DNA of 64,000 nt from Paenibacillus sp. H1-7 (GCF_022354825.1 NZ_CP031168.1:3783501-3847500); one strand, 5' to 3'. Shown: positions 25,733-35,698, counted from the stretch's first letter. The notes: generated by a model from the letters alone, not told the origin. A program made the numbers and translations.

Positions 25733-27820
25733 GTGAGAATCTTTAGAAAGACCGCTATTCTTTTTATGGCCCTTTTGCTGTCGCTAAGTGTAGTTTGGCC
25801 GGCATCTCAAGCCCTTGCAGCCTCTATCACCCGGTTCTACATCTTTGACGCGGGTTCGTATTTGATCGCCGGTAACGAGTACATACCTGTATTTGAAAGC
25901 GACAAAGGTTTTATGACATCCGTGGAGTATGTCAAGTACGAATATTCCACCGATAACGGCGCAACGTGGATTAACCTTCCGACATATAGTCCGAAGGGTT
26001 ACATGATGGACTTTTTTAGGCTGCCTATCGATCCGCAGCTCATCTCGGCCAAGTTTCGAGTCAGCGCCTATTATTCGCCTCTCATCGGGGCAAAGAGTTA
26101 TTCCGAGAAAACGATCGGACCATACAAGATCTTACAGCCGGCGGATCCATCCGATCTCACGGCTACACCGAATGACGATGCTACGGTAACGTTAAAGTGG
26201 AACGATAATTCGAATATGGAGTCTTATTATCAAATAACCCGGTACGGTCCTGACGGCACAAAGACGTTTGAAGTCAACGATACAATGAACCGCATTGGTC
26301 CGATTACTTATGTAGATAAGCAAACGAATAAAGATAAGAGCTCGGTTTATGTTTACACGATATCGGCAATCATCGATAAATATAACTTACCGGACAATCT
26401 GCAGCCCGGGAATGTCAATGTTATTGCCAAAACAAAGGTGCCTTTGAAGGAAGCGGATTTGTTCCGTCTGGACCTTAATACCCCTATTGCAAGCTTAGGT
26501 ACGGAATACACTTATCTGCAAAAATTTAATATCCACAAGGTTGCAGACCTCAATAAAGTGGCTGTGAACAGTGTCAAGCTGGATAAACCGGCCATGATTT
26601 TTAAAAAAGGAGAGCGAGGAGCATTGACGGTAACGGTGGTTCCTTCCTCCGCGACGAATCGCAATGTAGCATGGAGCAGCGATAATCCTGATGTTGCCGA
26701 AGTAGATTCCAAAGGCAATGTGACGGGCAAAGCTGCAGGCTCGGCGAAGATATCTGCAAAGACCGAGGACGGGGGATTTACGGCAGTAAGCGTAGTGACA
26801 GTCATCGAGGTGCCGGATTTGAAAATCATTCAGCCTAATTTAGGAAACGGAAAGCTGATTTATGACCCTGACATCATCCAGTCCGCTCCAAATGCTGAAA
26901 TGGACATGATTAACCTTCAGCAAGTCGTGTCTGAACGGCAGGAAGCCTTGGAGCTTGCAAGGAAATTGAACGAATCTTTGAATGAAACTACAAAGGACAT
27001 TGTAGGCAATATCAGCGGCGGCGGTGCTATTAACGCAGCTTTCGTCTATATCAGCGATGAAGCCGTCACGCTAAGAGTGGGCGAGAACAGACAGGTGACC
27101 GCAATGGTTGCTCCTCCTGATGCGACGAATCAGAGCGTGAGCTGGAGCAGCAGCAATCCTCAAGTTGCCGAAGTGGACAGCAACGGCGGCATTACGGGCA
27201 AATCGAAAGGTACGGCGACTATAACCGTGCGGACCGCTGACGGCGGATTCACCAACAGCTGCGAAGTAACGGTAGTGAATAACTTGACGGATGTATCCGG
27301 TCATAAGGCGAATACGGAAATTATGTTAGCGATGACACAGGGCATCGTGAGCGGCTATCCGGATGAAACGTTCCGTCCGGACGGGGATGTTACCCGAGCC
27401 GAATTTACCGTAATGCTGATGAATGGAATTCAGCCGGGTGCGGCATCGACCGAGCTTGCCTTCAAGGATAAAAACAGCATCGGAGACTGGGCGCAGCAGC
27501 CGGTGGCTCAAGCAGTGCAGCTTGGCATTATTAGCGGATACGATGACGGTACGTTCCGTCCGGATGCGAAAATCACTCGTGCGGAAATGATTTCGATGGT
27601 GATCCGCGCCTCCGGCTTGGAAACGGAGGAAGGACAGCAGAGCGGCTTCACAGATCAAGCCGATATTCCGGACTGGGCGAAAAAAGCTGCGAATACGGCA
27701 GAACAAACGGGTATTATTATTGTCGGAGGTCTGCCTGAGAGTAAATTCGCGCCTCAGACGTTGTCTACCCGTGCGGAAGCCGCTTCCGCTATCGTCAGAA
27801 TGCTCATGATCAAGAAATAA
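25733..27820 (+). CDS. SLH-domain surface protein with two BIG2 domains
   Basis: A 695-aa secreted protein. The signal peptide (MRIFRKTAILFMALLLSLSV) ends at ALAAS. An N-terminal beta-rich region is followed by an Fn3-like domain (DPSDLTATPNDDATVTLKW), two bacterial Ig-like BIG2 domains (each with the WSSxNPxVAEVDSxGxxTGK core), a charged spacer and three SLH domains (SGYPDETFRPDGDVTRAEF, SGYDDGTFRPDAKITRAEM, and a degenerate third, GGLPESKFAPQTLSTRAEA). GTG at 25733 is preferred because GGAGG lies about 9 nt upstream and the signal peptide follows at once. It is a wall-bound structural or adhesive protein without an evident catalytic domain. The 25460-25732 gap holds nothing I can name. Confidence 0.9.
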   Translation: MRIFRKTAILFMALLLSLSVVWPASQALAASITRFYIFDAGSYLIAGNEYIPVFESDKGFMTSVEYVKYEYSTDNGATWINLPTYSPKGYMMDFFRLPIDPQLISAKFRVSAYYSPLIGAKSYSEKTIGPYKILQPADPSDLTATPNDDATVTLKWNDNSNMESYYQITRYGPDGTKTFEVNDTMNRIGPITYVDKQTNKDKSSVYVYTISAIIDKYNLPDNLQPGNVNVIAKTKVPLKEADLFRLDLNTPIASLGTEYTYLQKFNIHKVADLNKVAVNSVKLDKPAMIFKKGERGALTVTVVPSSATNRNVAWSSDNPDVAEVDSKGNVTGKAAGSAKISAKTEDGGFTAVSVVTVIEVPDLKIIQPNLGNGKLIYDPDIIQSAPNAEMDMINLQQVVSERQEALELARKLNESLNETTKDIVGNISGGGAINAAFVYISDEAVTLRVGENRQVTAMVAPPDATNQSVSWSSSNPQVAEVDSNGGITGKSKGTATITVRTADGGFTNSCEVTVVNNLTDVSGHKANTEIMLAMTQGIVSGYPDETFRPDGDVTRAEFTVMLMNGIQPGAASTELAFKDKNSIGDWAQQPVAQAVQLGIISGYDDGTFRPDAKITRAEMISMVIRASGLETEEGQQSGFTDQADIPDWAKKAANTAEQTGIIIVGGLPESKFAPQTLSTRAEAASAIVRMLMIKK

Positions 27821-27847
27821 CGGATAAGCAGATTTGAGGAGACAAAA

Positions 27848-27880
27848 AAGACCTTTACCGGATTGCCTGGTAAAGGTCTT
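27848..27880. terminator. bidirectional terminator between convergent genes
   Basis: A perfect 12-bp stem, AAGACCTTTACC/GGTAAAGGTCTT, with a 9-nt loop and A- and T-rich flanks on both sides. It serves both the SLH gene and the copper-amine-oxidase-N-type gene. Confidence 0.9.
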
Positions 27881-27892
27881 GCTTTTACGATC

Positions 27893-29722
27893 CTATTTAT
27901 TCTCTGGAATTCTGATTTCCAGCTCGCTTAAATAATGGTTCGTGGAGGCACTTCTTGGCTCCGAAAATTCGACCTCCGCCGATTCGGCATATTTTCCGAT
28001 ATAATTGATTCTTATCTGCATCGGAATAGGCGCATGACCTTCCGGCAGCCATCTGGCCGTAGCCGTGTACTTGCCGATCGGTACTTCATCGATACCAAGA
28101 CCGCCTAGGACAGGGCCAACACGTTTGGTTATCGTTTTGCCGCTGTTGCCGTCGAGTAACGGACCCACAGGGGTGAGCGTTATCTCTACATCGCCGATAA
28201 GGAACTCAGGCAAGGAGGTATCATAGGTCAAGTAAGGATAAATATAAATTTGCCCGTCGAATTTGGTCCATGTAAAATCCTTGACGGCTCCGGCGCTGCC
28301 TGCGAGCGGCTGATCGACGTCGGCGGTTAGCCGGAACTTGTAGTTTTTGCCGTTAAACGACTTCACCAGATCGGCTCCCATCCGCCAGGAGGTGGCTACC
28401 TGCGGCAGCTCAATCCGGTAATGCCCCGACTCGTCGGTTACCCCCAGGACGTTGCTGTTGTAGAGCAGGGTGTTATCCGCATAAACCGTAACTCCGGGCA
28501 CAGGATTGCCTTTTGCGTCGCGGATATAGCCTTTTACTACATAAGGCTCTATTTCCTCTTTAGCCGGTTCGGGAGTCGGGTTTGGAGCCGGATCATCGGG
28601 CTCGGACACAACCTCGCCTTCATCAATCTGAATCGTCGCCGTACTGCCGTTACTGGAATATGAGACCTCGTATCCGCTATTCTCGGCTACAAAACGCAAT
28701 GGAACCAAGGTGCTTCCATTAATAATCTGGGCTGGTATATCCAGCGGGACATTATTGCCGTTTACTTTTGCAGTCGTACTACTAATGGTCAGCTCAATAT
28801 TGAGGCCATCCTTAGTGCCGATCGCTTGCTGAACCGTTCCTGTATCGACCCATTTGACGGCAAAGCCAAGGGCTTCGAACAATTTGCGGAAAGGGACCAG
28901 CGTCGATCCGTCCTTAAGAATCGGTTTGGCATCGTCGAACATAAGCTCCTGCCCCTTGAAAAATACATGAATCGTCGGACCTTCCGCAGGTACAGGCGGC
29001 GGTGGAGTAGGAGTCGGAGCAGGCTGCCCTGATCCCGGATTAGGAGTAGGGGTAGGAGTAGGAGTAGGCTGCCCTGATCCAGGTTTCGGCGTAGGAGTCG
29101 GCACTGGCAGTCCCGAGCCCGTATTCGGCGCGGATGCTCCCCCAGCCGTCATCGGCTGCTTATATTTGATCGGCTTGGAAGTAACCATGCCCTGCGGCGT
29201 CTCGATTTCCAGCACATAATATTGCGTTTCCTTGATCGTCCCGTTATTGCTGGCGTATAGATCAAATGCAAGCTCTCCGGTGAACTCGCCTACAGGTGCA
29301 TTTACCTCTTTTTGAAAACCTGGATTGATAATTTCGTTCTCATACGTGGTCGCTCCGTTTGTGCTTGTGACCGGTTTGTTCCGCACCATCCCAAGCAGCC
29401 AGCCAGTAGTAGCGCGGTTTGTTCTCCATACTCCTTGATCATTATCATCCCCGTAGGCATCCGTAGACCGCAGAACTACGGATTTTATTACCGTATTCTG
29501 CGCTAGACTGAGCGTTAGCTTGAAGTGGCCGTCCTTATTGCCCTCCGGCGTGAAATCCGCTGCACCGACAATATCGGAAGCCGTATCCAGCAGGCTGAAT
29601 TCCTTGATTTGCACACCGGTCGAAGTCTCGCCGAATGCGCCCGCGAGTCCGGGTGCGGCAAGCGCTCCTGCCAGTACCGTGCTCAGCACAGCATTACGTA
29701 TGTTTTTGCGCAAAATGTACAT
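27893..29722 (-). CDS. secreted protein with copper-amine-oxidase N-terminal domains and a carboxypeptidase-regulatory-like domain
   Basis: A 609-aa exported protein. The signal peptide (RNAVLSTVLAGALAAPGLA) is followed by a beta-rich region (about 35-180), a Pro/Thr linker (PTPTPTPNPGSG), two half-repeats of the Cu_amine_oxidN fold (STLVPFRKLFEALGFAVKW and STLVPLRFVAENSGYEVSY), another Pro linker and a carboxypeptidase-regulatory-like beta-sandwich (GYIRDAKGNPVPGVTVYAD). Despite the name, this domain in Firmicutes is a wall-associated module without copper or oxidase residues. AGGAGG lies 12 nt before the ATG, a little far. It is divergent from the YesN-like regulator. Its role is probably structural or adhesive. 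Confidence 0.85.
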   Translation of the reverse strand: MYILRKNIRNAVLSTVLAGALAAPGLAGAFGETSTGVQIKEFSLLDTASDIVGAADFTPEGNKDGHFKLTLSLAQNTVIKSVVLRSTDAYGDDNDQGVWRTNRATTGWLLGMVRNKPVTSTNGATTYENEIINPGFQKEVNAPVGEFTGELAFDLYASNNGTIKETQYYVLEIETPQGMVTSKPIKYKQPMTAGGASAPNTGSGLPVPTPTPKPGSGQPTPTPTPTPNPGSGQPAPTPTPPPPVPAEGPTIHVFFKGQELMFDDAKPILKDGSTLVPFRKLFEALGFAVKWVDTGTVQQAIGTKDGLNIELTISSTTAKVNGNNVPLDIPAQIINGSTLVPLRFVAENSGYEVSYSSNGSTATIQIDEGEVVSEPDDPAPNPTPEPAKEEIEPYVVKGYIRDAKGNPVPGVTVYADNTLLYNSNVLGVTDESGHYRIELPQVATSWRMGADLVKSFNGKNYKFRLTADVDQPLAGSAGAVKDFTWTKFDGQIYIYPYLTYDTSLPEFLIGDVEITLTPVGPLLDGNSGKTITKRVGPVLGGLGIDEVPIGKYTATARWLPEGHAPIPMQIRINYIGKYAESAEVEFSEPRSASTNHYLSELEIRIPENK

Positions 29723-29914
29723 GGTTTGTGGTTTCCTCCTTGATATCTCTTTTCCTTGTAATTGCCCTAGTGGCATGCCGATCCTTCCGTTACATCATCA
29801 TCCTCCCGAATCTGCGGTGTTTTTTGAAATGCACAATCAAGTATGACAGCTTAAGCCGAGAAACTATATTATCCAAAAGAGTACTTTCCGAGTACAAAAG
29901 GATACTTTTTCATG

Positions 29915-29930
29915 TTAACTTGTAAGTTAA
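29915..29930. promoter_or_regulatory. 16-bp palindrome in a divergent promoter region
   Basis: TTAACTTGTAAGTTAA has perfect 7-bp arms. It lies between the copper-amine-oxidase-N-type gene and the YesN-like regulator, where an operator for either gene would be expected. Just upstream, GTACTTT, GTACAAA and ATACTTT recur at short intervals. Confidence 0.5.
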
Positions 29931-30006
29931 TTAATAAACATCGTGTTGACGCAAATCGGGAATCGAGTCATAATTGAAGCAAGTACGGAGGGGATGGGGT
30001 GGACAG

Positions 30007-32346
30007 ATGAGCACGCCTTTTGTAAAAAGCAGAGGCATTCTCTTTTGGAAAAACTTAGGTTTGGTCCTGTTGATAACCAGTATCCCGATAGCCTTGGCAG
30101 GTATGCTGCTGTACACGTTCGGAACAAGCCGAATCGAAGCCGAAATGAATAGATCACATCAAAACCAGTTAAACATGTCGATTCAACAATTGAATGATTA
30201 CCTCGCGAATTTGGAGCATTCCGTCGTTCGGCTGGCATTTGACGGGAGCTTCGACGAAACGTTAAAGCAGCTCGATTTTGTCCAAGACTTCTCTAAAACA
30301 AACGAAATTATGAAATCGTTCTCATTGATGACAGAATCCAATTCACTTATCAGCAGCGTTAATTTGTATATACGAGATTCGGGTAAATTGATTAGCGACG
30401 AGATAGGGTTCCAAACCATCCGCTCGGAAGAAGACATCAAGCTGTTGGACCATTTATTGGAGAAGGAACAGACCATTTATTGGAACTATAGCTTGAGAAA
30501 GATCAACTCCCCGGATTCCAATCATAAAGCGATCATTATTAAGCTGCCCGGAGGACAATTGTACGGTTCCTTTGGCGCTGTCATCATTTATTTGAATCAG
30601 CAAACATTGGATACGATGGTACATAAGCTTGTTGCCGGTGAAGGGGTCTCTCTCTTATTTAACGAACATGGAGATTATGTAACCGCTCCCAACCCTGTTG
30701 CAAGGAACCAGGACCGTCTCAGTCTGGAGCAGGCTTTAAAAGAGAAAATCAGTACCGAGAATGCTCCGGAAAGCATGTTCAAGTACGAATGGGGAGGCAC
30801 AACCTACTCCGTGTCGTTTGGCAAAATCGCTAAGCTGGGCAGCAAATGGACCGTCGTCTCCGCAACGCCTCTGTCCCAGGTCACCGCTCCGGTCACGGAT
30901 TTATCCATGCTCATCCTGTGGATCAGCGTGATTGCATTAACCATCGGCTTGCTGCTGTCATGGTTTGCATCCAATACGATGTATGCGCCTATTATTCGCA
31001 TTAAACATCTGTTCGAGGTACCCAAAGACGGGAAGAACGAGGGGAAGGATGAAATATCCTTCATTGAGAATCAATGGAAACAGTACTTGGAAGAATGGAA
31101 AACGCTTTCTAACCGGGTCAAGCAATCGATTCCGGCGCTTCGCGAGAGCTTTTTGCTGCAGTTTCTTCACCATAGCCTGAGTAATCATACGGCCAGAGAG
31201 CTATTCGATAAGCTGAAGCAGCTGGATTGGGATGTAGAGGGGCAAAAGTTTGCCGTAATGGCCGCCCAATTGCATGGGTTATCGGAAATGGGAGGGAAAT
31301 GCACGGACCGGGACGATCAGCTGATCACCTTCGCCGCGTCGAATATTCTCATGGAGCTATGCCCGGTTGAAATGAACAAAGTCCATGTCATCCATTTTCA
31401 GGATATGTCGGTTGGAGCCTTTTTTGCTGTCGATCCAAAGCTTTCGAATGACGAGATCAAAGCTTTGCTCAATAAGCTCTCCCACGATTATATTGCTGCG
31501 GTGAATAACGTGCTGCGGCTTCGAGTCACTATCGTAACCGGAAAAATATCCGATTCGATAACGGAGATGCCCCATGTGCTTGACCAGACGAGAAAGGCAT
31601 TGCGTTTCCGGGATCTTCATACGTCCAATCAACTGCTGGACATGAATCAAATCCGGGTGGAGCCGACCCACTATAAGCGCTTCCCGACGGACTTGGAAAG
31701 GGAGATCGTGCACGCGGTAAGCTTGGGTCTGGAAGAGGAGGCGGTAACGCTCATCCGAAAATTCATGCAGGAGCTGCAAAGCAGCGACAGTACGGAATTC
31801 ATGGTGCATCAAGGAATGATGAAGCTGCTCGGATCGATTCACGATACCATTCTGAGGCATGACGTAAACCTGTACACATTATACGAGGGTACGCATCTTT
31901 ATGAGGAATTAATGCATTTAACGGAAGCGGAGCAAATCGTGGAATGGTTTCAATTTAAGCTGATCCGGCCTTTTATCAAAACGCTGTCCGTCGCTTACGA
32001 CAACCAGATGCGGGAGCTGATGGACCATCTGCTGATGCAAATTCAAGACGAGCTTCTGAGCGACGTGTCGCTGGATAAGTATGCAGAACAGCTGAACATG
32101 AGCCCTTCCAAGCTGAGTAAAGTGTTCAGACAAATTAACGGAGTGAATTTTATCGATTACATCATCCGGCTTCGGATAGAAAAATGTAAGGAGCTGCTGG
32201 TGCATACGGATATGAAAATTAACGATATGGCGGAGCTGCTGCAATACCAGGCATCCCATCTGATCCGGTTGTTCAAGAAAAGCGAAGGAATCACGCCGAG
32301 ACAATACCGTGAAAAGCATCGGGAGCGGGATACCGCAGCTTTATAA
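30007..32346 (+). CDS. membrane-anchored AraC-family regulator with extracellular sensor (YesN/YtdP-like)
   Basis: A 779-aa protein. One membrane segment (about 15-38) leads into a large extracellular dCache-like sensor (about 40-295), a second membrane segment (about 297-320), a long cytoplasmic region and a C-terminal AraC helix-turn-helix (about 680-775; VSLDKYAEQLNMSPSKLSKV and INDMAELLQYQASHLIRLFK). Such regulators sense extracellular oligosaccharides and switch on nearby ABC importers. The ATG at 30007 is favoured since the frame then begins with a basic segment before the membrane helix; GGAGGGG is about 12 nt away. The permease operon starts 270 bp downstream on the same strand and is the likely target. 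Confidence 0.9.
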   Translation: MSTPFVKSRGILFWKNLGLVLLITSIPIALAGMLLYTFGTSRIEAEMNRSHQNQLNMSIQQLNDYLANLEHSVVRLAFDGSFDETLKQLDFVQDFSKTNEIMKSFSLMTESNSLISSVNLYIRDSGKLISDEIGFQTIRSEEDIKLLDHLLEKEQTIYWNYSLRKINSPDSNHKAIIIKLPGGQLYGSFGAVIIYLNQQTLDTMVHKLVAGEGVSLLFNEHGDYVTAPNPVARNQDRLSLEQALKEKISTENAPESMFKYEWGGTTYSVSFGKIAKLGSKWTVVSATPLSQVTAPVTDLSMLILWISVIALTIGLLLSWFASNTMYAPIIRIKHLFEVPKDGKNEGKDEISFIENQWKQYLEEWKTLSNRVKQSIPALRESFLLQFLHHSLSNHTARELFDKLKQLDWDVEGQKFAVMAAQLHGLSEMGGKCTDRDDQLITFAASNILMELCPVEMNKVHVIHFQDMSVGAFFAVDPKLSNDEIKALLNKLSHDYIAAVNNVLRLRVTIVTGKISDSITEMPHVLDQTRKALRFRDLHTSNQLLDMNQIRVEPTHYKRFPTDLEREIVHAVSLGLEEEAVTLIRKFMQELQSSDSTEFMVHQGMMKLLGSIHDTILRHDVNLYTLYEGTHLYEELMHLTEAEQIVEWFQFKLIRPFIKTLSVAYDNQMRELMDHLLMQIQDELLSDVSLDKYAEQLNMSPSKLSKVFRQINGVNFIDYIIRLRIEKCKELLVHTDMKINDMAELLQYQASHLIRLFKKSEGITPRQYREKHRERDTAAL

Positions 32347-32356
32347 CCAACCATAC

Positions 32357-32390
32357 AATCCTTCCAACCGCTGTTTGGAAGGATTTTTTT
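32357..32390 (+). terminator. terminator of the YesN-like regulator gene
   Basis: Eleven-bp arms AATCCTTCCAA and TTGGAAGGATT with a 7-nt loop and seven T. Confidence 0.9.
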
Positions 32391-32475
32391 GCCTTGATCT
32401 GCAGACGGAAAAAAAAGACGATAACCGGAAATTTTTCGCGGACATAGCGAAAATTTATTATTATTGCAGTATGCT

Positions 32476-32490
32476 TGGAAGCGCTTTACA
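32476..32490. promoter_or_regulatory. cre-like site before the sugar ABC operon
   Basis: TGGAAGCGCTTTACA keeps the AAGCGCTT core of CcpA operators but is one base longer than the consensus and mismatched at position 3. It is a weak but well-placed candidate for catabolite control. Confidence 0.35.
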
Positions 32491-32618
32491 TTGAGCGTAT
32501 CGGCTTTGCCATCATTGGAGCATGTGTCTCGGGAAGGAGGGAGATGTCAAAGGCCAACGAGCATGCGGCAAGCAGAATTGGATTTTAAGCACATCATAGA
32601 AGCGGGGTGAAAAAGCAA

Positions 32619-33578
32619 ATGTCGGCACATGAAACCAAGCTTAGGTCTTACACAATGGTGAAGAAGAAGAGCAAGCTGATGCTTTGGTCCGATCTGAGAC
32701 GCGATAAGTATTTATACTTGCTGGTTTTACCCGGAATCCTGTACTTCCTTATTTTTAAGTATTATCCGATGTGGGGCATTATCATTGCCTTTCAGGACTA
32801 CTCTCCTTATCTGGGAGTGTGGAAAAGCGCCTGGGTCGGAATGGAGCATTTCGTCCGATTTTTTACGAACCCGAGCTTTTACGTCTTGTTCCGCAATACG
32901 ATGATGATCAGCCTACTGAGCTTAGTCTTCTTTTTCCCGCTGCCTATCCTGCTAGCCTTAAGCATGAATGAGGTAGGCAACAAGTTATTCAAGCGAACTA
33001 TCCAATCTATCGTGTATTTACCTCATTTTCTGTCCTGGGTCATTATTGCAGGGATTACGTTTTTGCTTCTGTCCCAATCCAACGGCATCATCAACCTGCT
33101 CCTCGAGCGGATGGGATACGCCAAGATTGCTTTTTTAACCAGTGAGAACTATTTCTGGGCACTTCTTACCGGGCAGAACATATGGAAGGATACCGGGTGG
33201 GGTACGATCATTTTTCTCGCTGCGATCACGGGAATCGACTCCCAGCTGTATGAAGCGGCCAAGATCGACGGGGCGAGCCGTGCAAGGCAAATATGGCATA
33301 TTACGCTTCCGGGAATACGGAATGTCATCATTATTTTGTTGATTTTGCGGCTGGGGCACATTATGGATGTCGGCTTCGAGCAGGTGTTTTTGATGTCTAA
33401 CGGAGCAGTAGCGAACGTTGCAGACGTGTTCGAAACGTATGTGTACCGGAACGGGATCCAGCAGGGGCAGTTCAGCTATACGACGGCTGTCGGGCTGTTT
33501 AAGTCCGTCATTGGACTTGTGCTGGTCGTATGGGCCAACTGGACAGCCAAGCGGTTTGGCGAAGAAGGCGTCTATTAA
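32619..33578 (+). CDS. sugar ABC transporter permease (LplB/YtcP-type partner)
   Basis: A 319-aa permease with about six membrane helices (LYLLVLPGILYFLIFKYYPM, LSWVIIAGITFLLL) and the EAA loop YEAAKIDGASRARQIWHITL. It is the first gene of a four-gene operon (two permeases, an enolase-superfamily enzyme and a solute-binding lipoprotein). The ATG at 32619 lies 9 nt after GGGGTG; a GTG at 32607 overlaps that site. The family imports oligosaccharides such as uronate-containing or pectic fragments, energised by a shared ATPase not encoded here. Confidence 0.92.
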   Translation: MSAHETKLRSYTMVKKKSKLMLWSDLRRDKYLYLLVLPGILYFLIFKYYPMWGIIIAFQDYSPYLGVWKSAWVGMEHFVRFFTNPSFYVLFRNTMMISLLSLVFFFPLPILLALSMNEVGNKLFKRTIQSIVYLPHFLSWVIIAGITFLLLSQSNGIINLLLERMGYAKIAFLTSENYFWALLTGQNIWKDTGWGTIIFLAAITGIDSQLYEAAKIDGASRARQIWHITLPGIRNVIIILLILRLGHIMDVGFEQVFLMSNGAVANVADVFETYVYRNGIQQGQFSYTTAVGLFKSVIGLVLVVWANWTAKRFGEEGVY

Positions 33579-33612
33579 GGAGGGGCGTCGAGTGTAAAGG
33601 AGGATGAATCGC

Positions 33613-34494
33613 ATGAGAGAAAGTCTGGGAGACCGGATTTTTAACATCACCAATATCGTGCTGCTGATTATCGTTGCCCTCGTTACCTTATTTCCTTTGT
33701 ACTATGTGTTTGTCGTTTCCTTCACAGAGCCCGGCGAATTCGCCGATAAGAACGGCTTTGTGCTGCTGCCGAGCCGATGGAGCACAGGAGCTTACGAGTA
33801 TTTGCTCTCGACCTCGGCTTTTATTAGGGCTACCGGAGTCAGCGCCTTTCTGGCCACGGCAGGAACCTTACTCAGCCTGATGATCACATCGGCGTTTTCC
33901 TTCGGTCTTTCCCGCAAAAGACTGCGTGGCAGAAACATCATGCTGTTCATGGTCATGTTCACCATCCTGTTCAATCCCGGTATCATCCCCGTTTATTTGC
34001 TGGTCCGGGATTTGGGACTCATTAACAGCGTATGGTCGCTGATCATTCCGGTCCTGACGAGCGGCTGGTATGTCATCTTGATGAAAAGCTTCTTCGACAG
34101 TATTCCGATCGAGCTGGAGGAAGCGGCCATGATTGACGGCTGTAACGAGCTTACGATCTTTTTTCGGATCATTCTTCCGCTATCAGCCGCATCGCTGGCA
34201 GCGTTCGGATTGTTTTACGCGGTGGCTTACTGGAATACGTTCTTTAGCGCAGTCTTGTACATTAACGATTTTACCAAGGTGCCGCTGCAAATCGTATTGC
34301 GCAACATGCTGATCGATTCGGATACGGCGGTGGGAGGGGCGTCCGCAGTAGAGATGGCTTCCGATAAGCAGCTGCCTACACAGACGATCAAGATGGCTGC
34401 TGTGGTCATATCTACGCTTCCCATCCTGATAGTGTACCCGTTCCTGCAAAAGCATTTTACGAAAGGCGTCATGCTCGGATCCGTCAAAGGATAA
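33613..34494 (+). CDS. carbohydrate ABC transporter permease (LplC/YesQ type)
   Basis: A 293-aa permease, partner of the preceding gene. It has six hydrophobic segments, the loop LEEAAMIDGCNELTIFFRII followed by LPLSAASLAAF, and the family ending FTKGVMLGSVKG. The second ATG (33613) is 9 nt after AAAGGAGG, while the first (33604) directly abuts it, so 33613 is chosen. A 34-bp gap separates it from the upstream permease gene and 22 bp from the downstream enzyme gene. Confidence 0.92.
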   Translation: MRESLGDRIFNITNIVLLIIVALVTLFPLYYVFVVSFTEPGEFADKNGFVLLPSRWSTGAYEYLLSTSAFIRATGVSAFLATAGTLLSLMITSAFSFGLSRKRLRGRNIMLFMVMFTILFNPGIIPVYLLVRDLGLINSVWSLIIPVLTSGWYVILMKSFFDSIPIELEEAAMIDGCNELTIFFRIILPLSAASLAAFGLFYAVAYWNTFFSAVLYINDFTKVPLQIVLRNMLIDSDTAVGGASAVEMASDKQLPTQTIKMAAVVISTLPILIVYPFLQKHFTKGVMLGSVKG

Positions 34495-34516
34495 TACAAT
34501 ATGAGGAGCTGTTACG

Positions 34517-35659
34517 ATGAAAAACTTTAACGAACTGGATGCAAGTTGGCGTATTGAAAAAATAGAGCAAGTAGTGATGAAAGGCGAACGCAGACGATTG
34601 GCCGGATGCAATGCAAGACTTGGGGTACACGGCAAAGAAGTCAGCTTCCCAATGCTGAGCATTACGATAGGCGGCATTACCGGCTACGGCTGGTCGAGAA
34701 TATCCAAAGAGAATGCAGCGGCTTTGGTCGGCAGCCGAGTCGGCGACATCTTCTCCGAGGAGCAATGGATCGACGACCGGTTCCAGGCGATTCAGTTCCC
34801 GCTGCTGGATTGGCTCGGACAAGTAAGAAACCAGCCGGTATACGAGCTGCTGAGCGGAACAAAGACGACGTCTCCTTTGCTGGTTCCCTGCTACGACACC
34901 TCCTTGTACTTCGATGATCTCCATCTTGCCACGGATGCCGAAGCGGTTCGGCTGCTTCAGGACGAGGCGATGCAGGGGTATAATGAAGGCTTCCGCGGCT
35001 TCAAAATTAAAGTGGGACGCGGGGCGATGCATATGGACTTGATGGAGGGAACTAGAAGGGACATCGCCATAGTCAACGGTATCCGGGAAGCCGTGGGGCC
35101 GGCATGCAATATTTCCATCGATGCCAATAATGGATATAACCTGAACTTGACCAAGCATGTGTTGAAAGAAACGGCGCAGTCCAATCTGCTGTGGATTGAG
35201 GAAGCATTCCATGAGGATGACCGGTTGTACCGCAATCTGAAGGAATGGATGGCCGAGCAGCAGCTGAACGTGCTCATTACCGACGGCGAAGGCTTGGCGG
35301 CGAAGCCGATCGTGGAGTGGGCGGAGCAAGGATTGATCGATGCCATTCAGTATGATCTGAAGGACTACGGAATTATTAACTGGTTAAAGCTCGCCGAACG
35401 GCTGGCACGAAGCGGAGTCAAGGCGGCACCGCATAACTACGGCGGTTTCTATGGCAATTATGCATCAGCCCACGCGTATCCGGCAATCAAAGGCTTCCTA
35501 TTCGTAGAGTGGGATGAAGCTCAGGTTCCCGGAATCGATACGTCCGGCTACTCGATTAGTGACGGTAAAATATCCGTTCCGCAAGCTCCGGGCTTCGGAT
35601 TGCACGTCGACAAAAGCTACTACGACAATCAGGTCCGTGACAACGGATGGAGTGTATAG
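34517..35659 (+). CDS. enolase-superfamily (mandelate racemase/muconate lactonizing) enzyme
   Basis: A 380-aa TIM-barrel enzyme. It has the KxK-type base FKIKVGRG near residue 160 and metal-ligand positions in SIDANNGY (Asp), WIEEAF (Glu) and TDGEG (Glu). A His in AAPHNYGG is a possible second catalytic base. These enzymes abstract a proton next to a carboxylate; many dehydrate sugar acids such as galactonate, gluconate or rhamnonate. Sitting inside a sugar-import operon, it probably dehydrates or epimerises an acidic sugar released from the imported substrate (inference). GAGGAG precedes the ATG. Confidence 0.88.
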   Translation: MKNFNELDASWRIEKIEQVVMKGERRRLAGCNARLGVHGKEVSFPMLSITIGGITGYGWSRISKENAAALVGSRVGDIFSEEQWIDDRFQAIQFPLLDWLGQVRNQPVYELLSGTKTTSPLLVPCYDTSLYFDDLHLATDAEAVRLLQDEAMQGYNEGFRGFKIKVGRGAMHMDLMEGTRRDIAIVNGIREAVGPACNISIDANNGYNLNLTKHVLKETAQSNLLWIEEAFHEDDRLYRNLKEWMAEQQLNVLITDGEGLAAKPIVEWAEQGLIDAIQYDLKDYGIINWLKLAERLARSGVKAAPHNYGGFYGNYASAHAYPAIKGFLFVEWDEAQVPGIDTSGYSISDGKISVPQAPGFGLHVDKSYYDNQVRDNGWSV

Positions 35660-35698
35660 CTGTCCCAGCCTACTAATTTCGAGGAGAGATGATTCCTT

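Noticed and set aside
27893..29722. Copper amine oxidase enzyme
   Set aside because: Only the small N-terminal-type module is present; the catalytic domain with topaquinone Tyr and copper-binding His residues is absent.
32544..32588. 14-codon frame (MSKANEHAASRIGF) before the sugar permease operon
   Set aside because: It has a GGAGG only 3 nt upstream of the ATG and no pairing or attenuator structure around it; too little to call a leader peptide.
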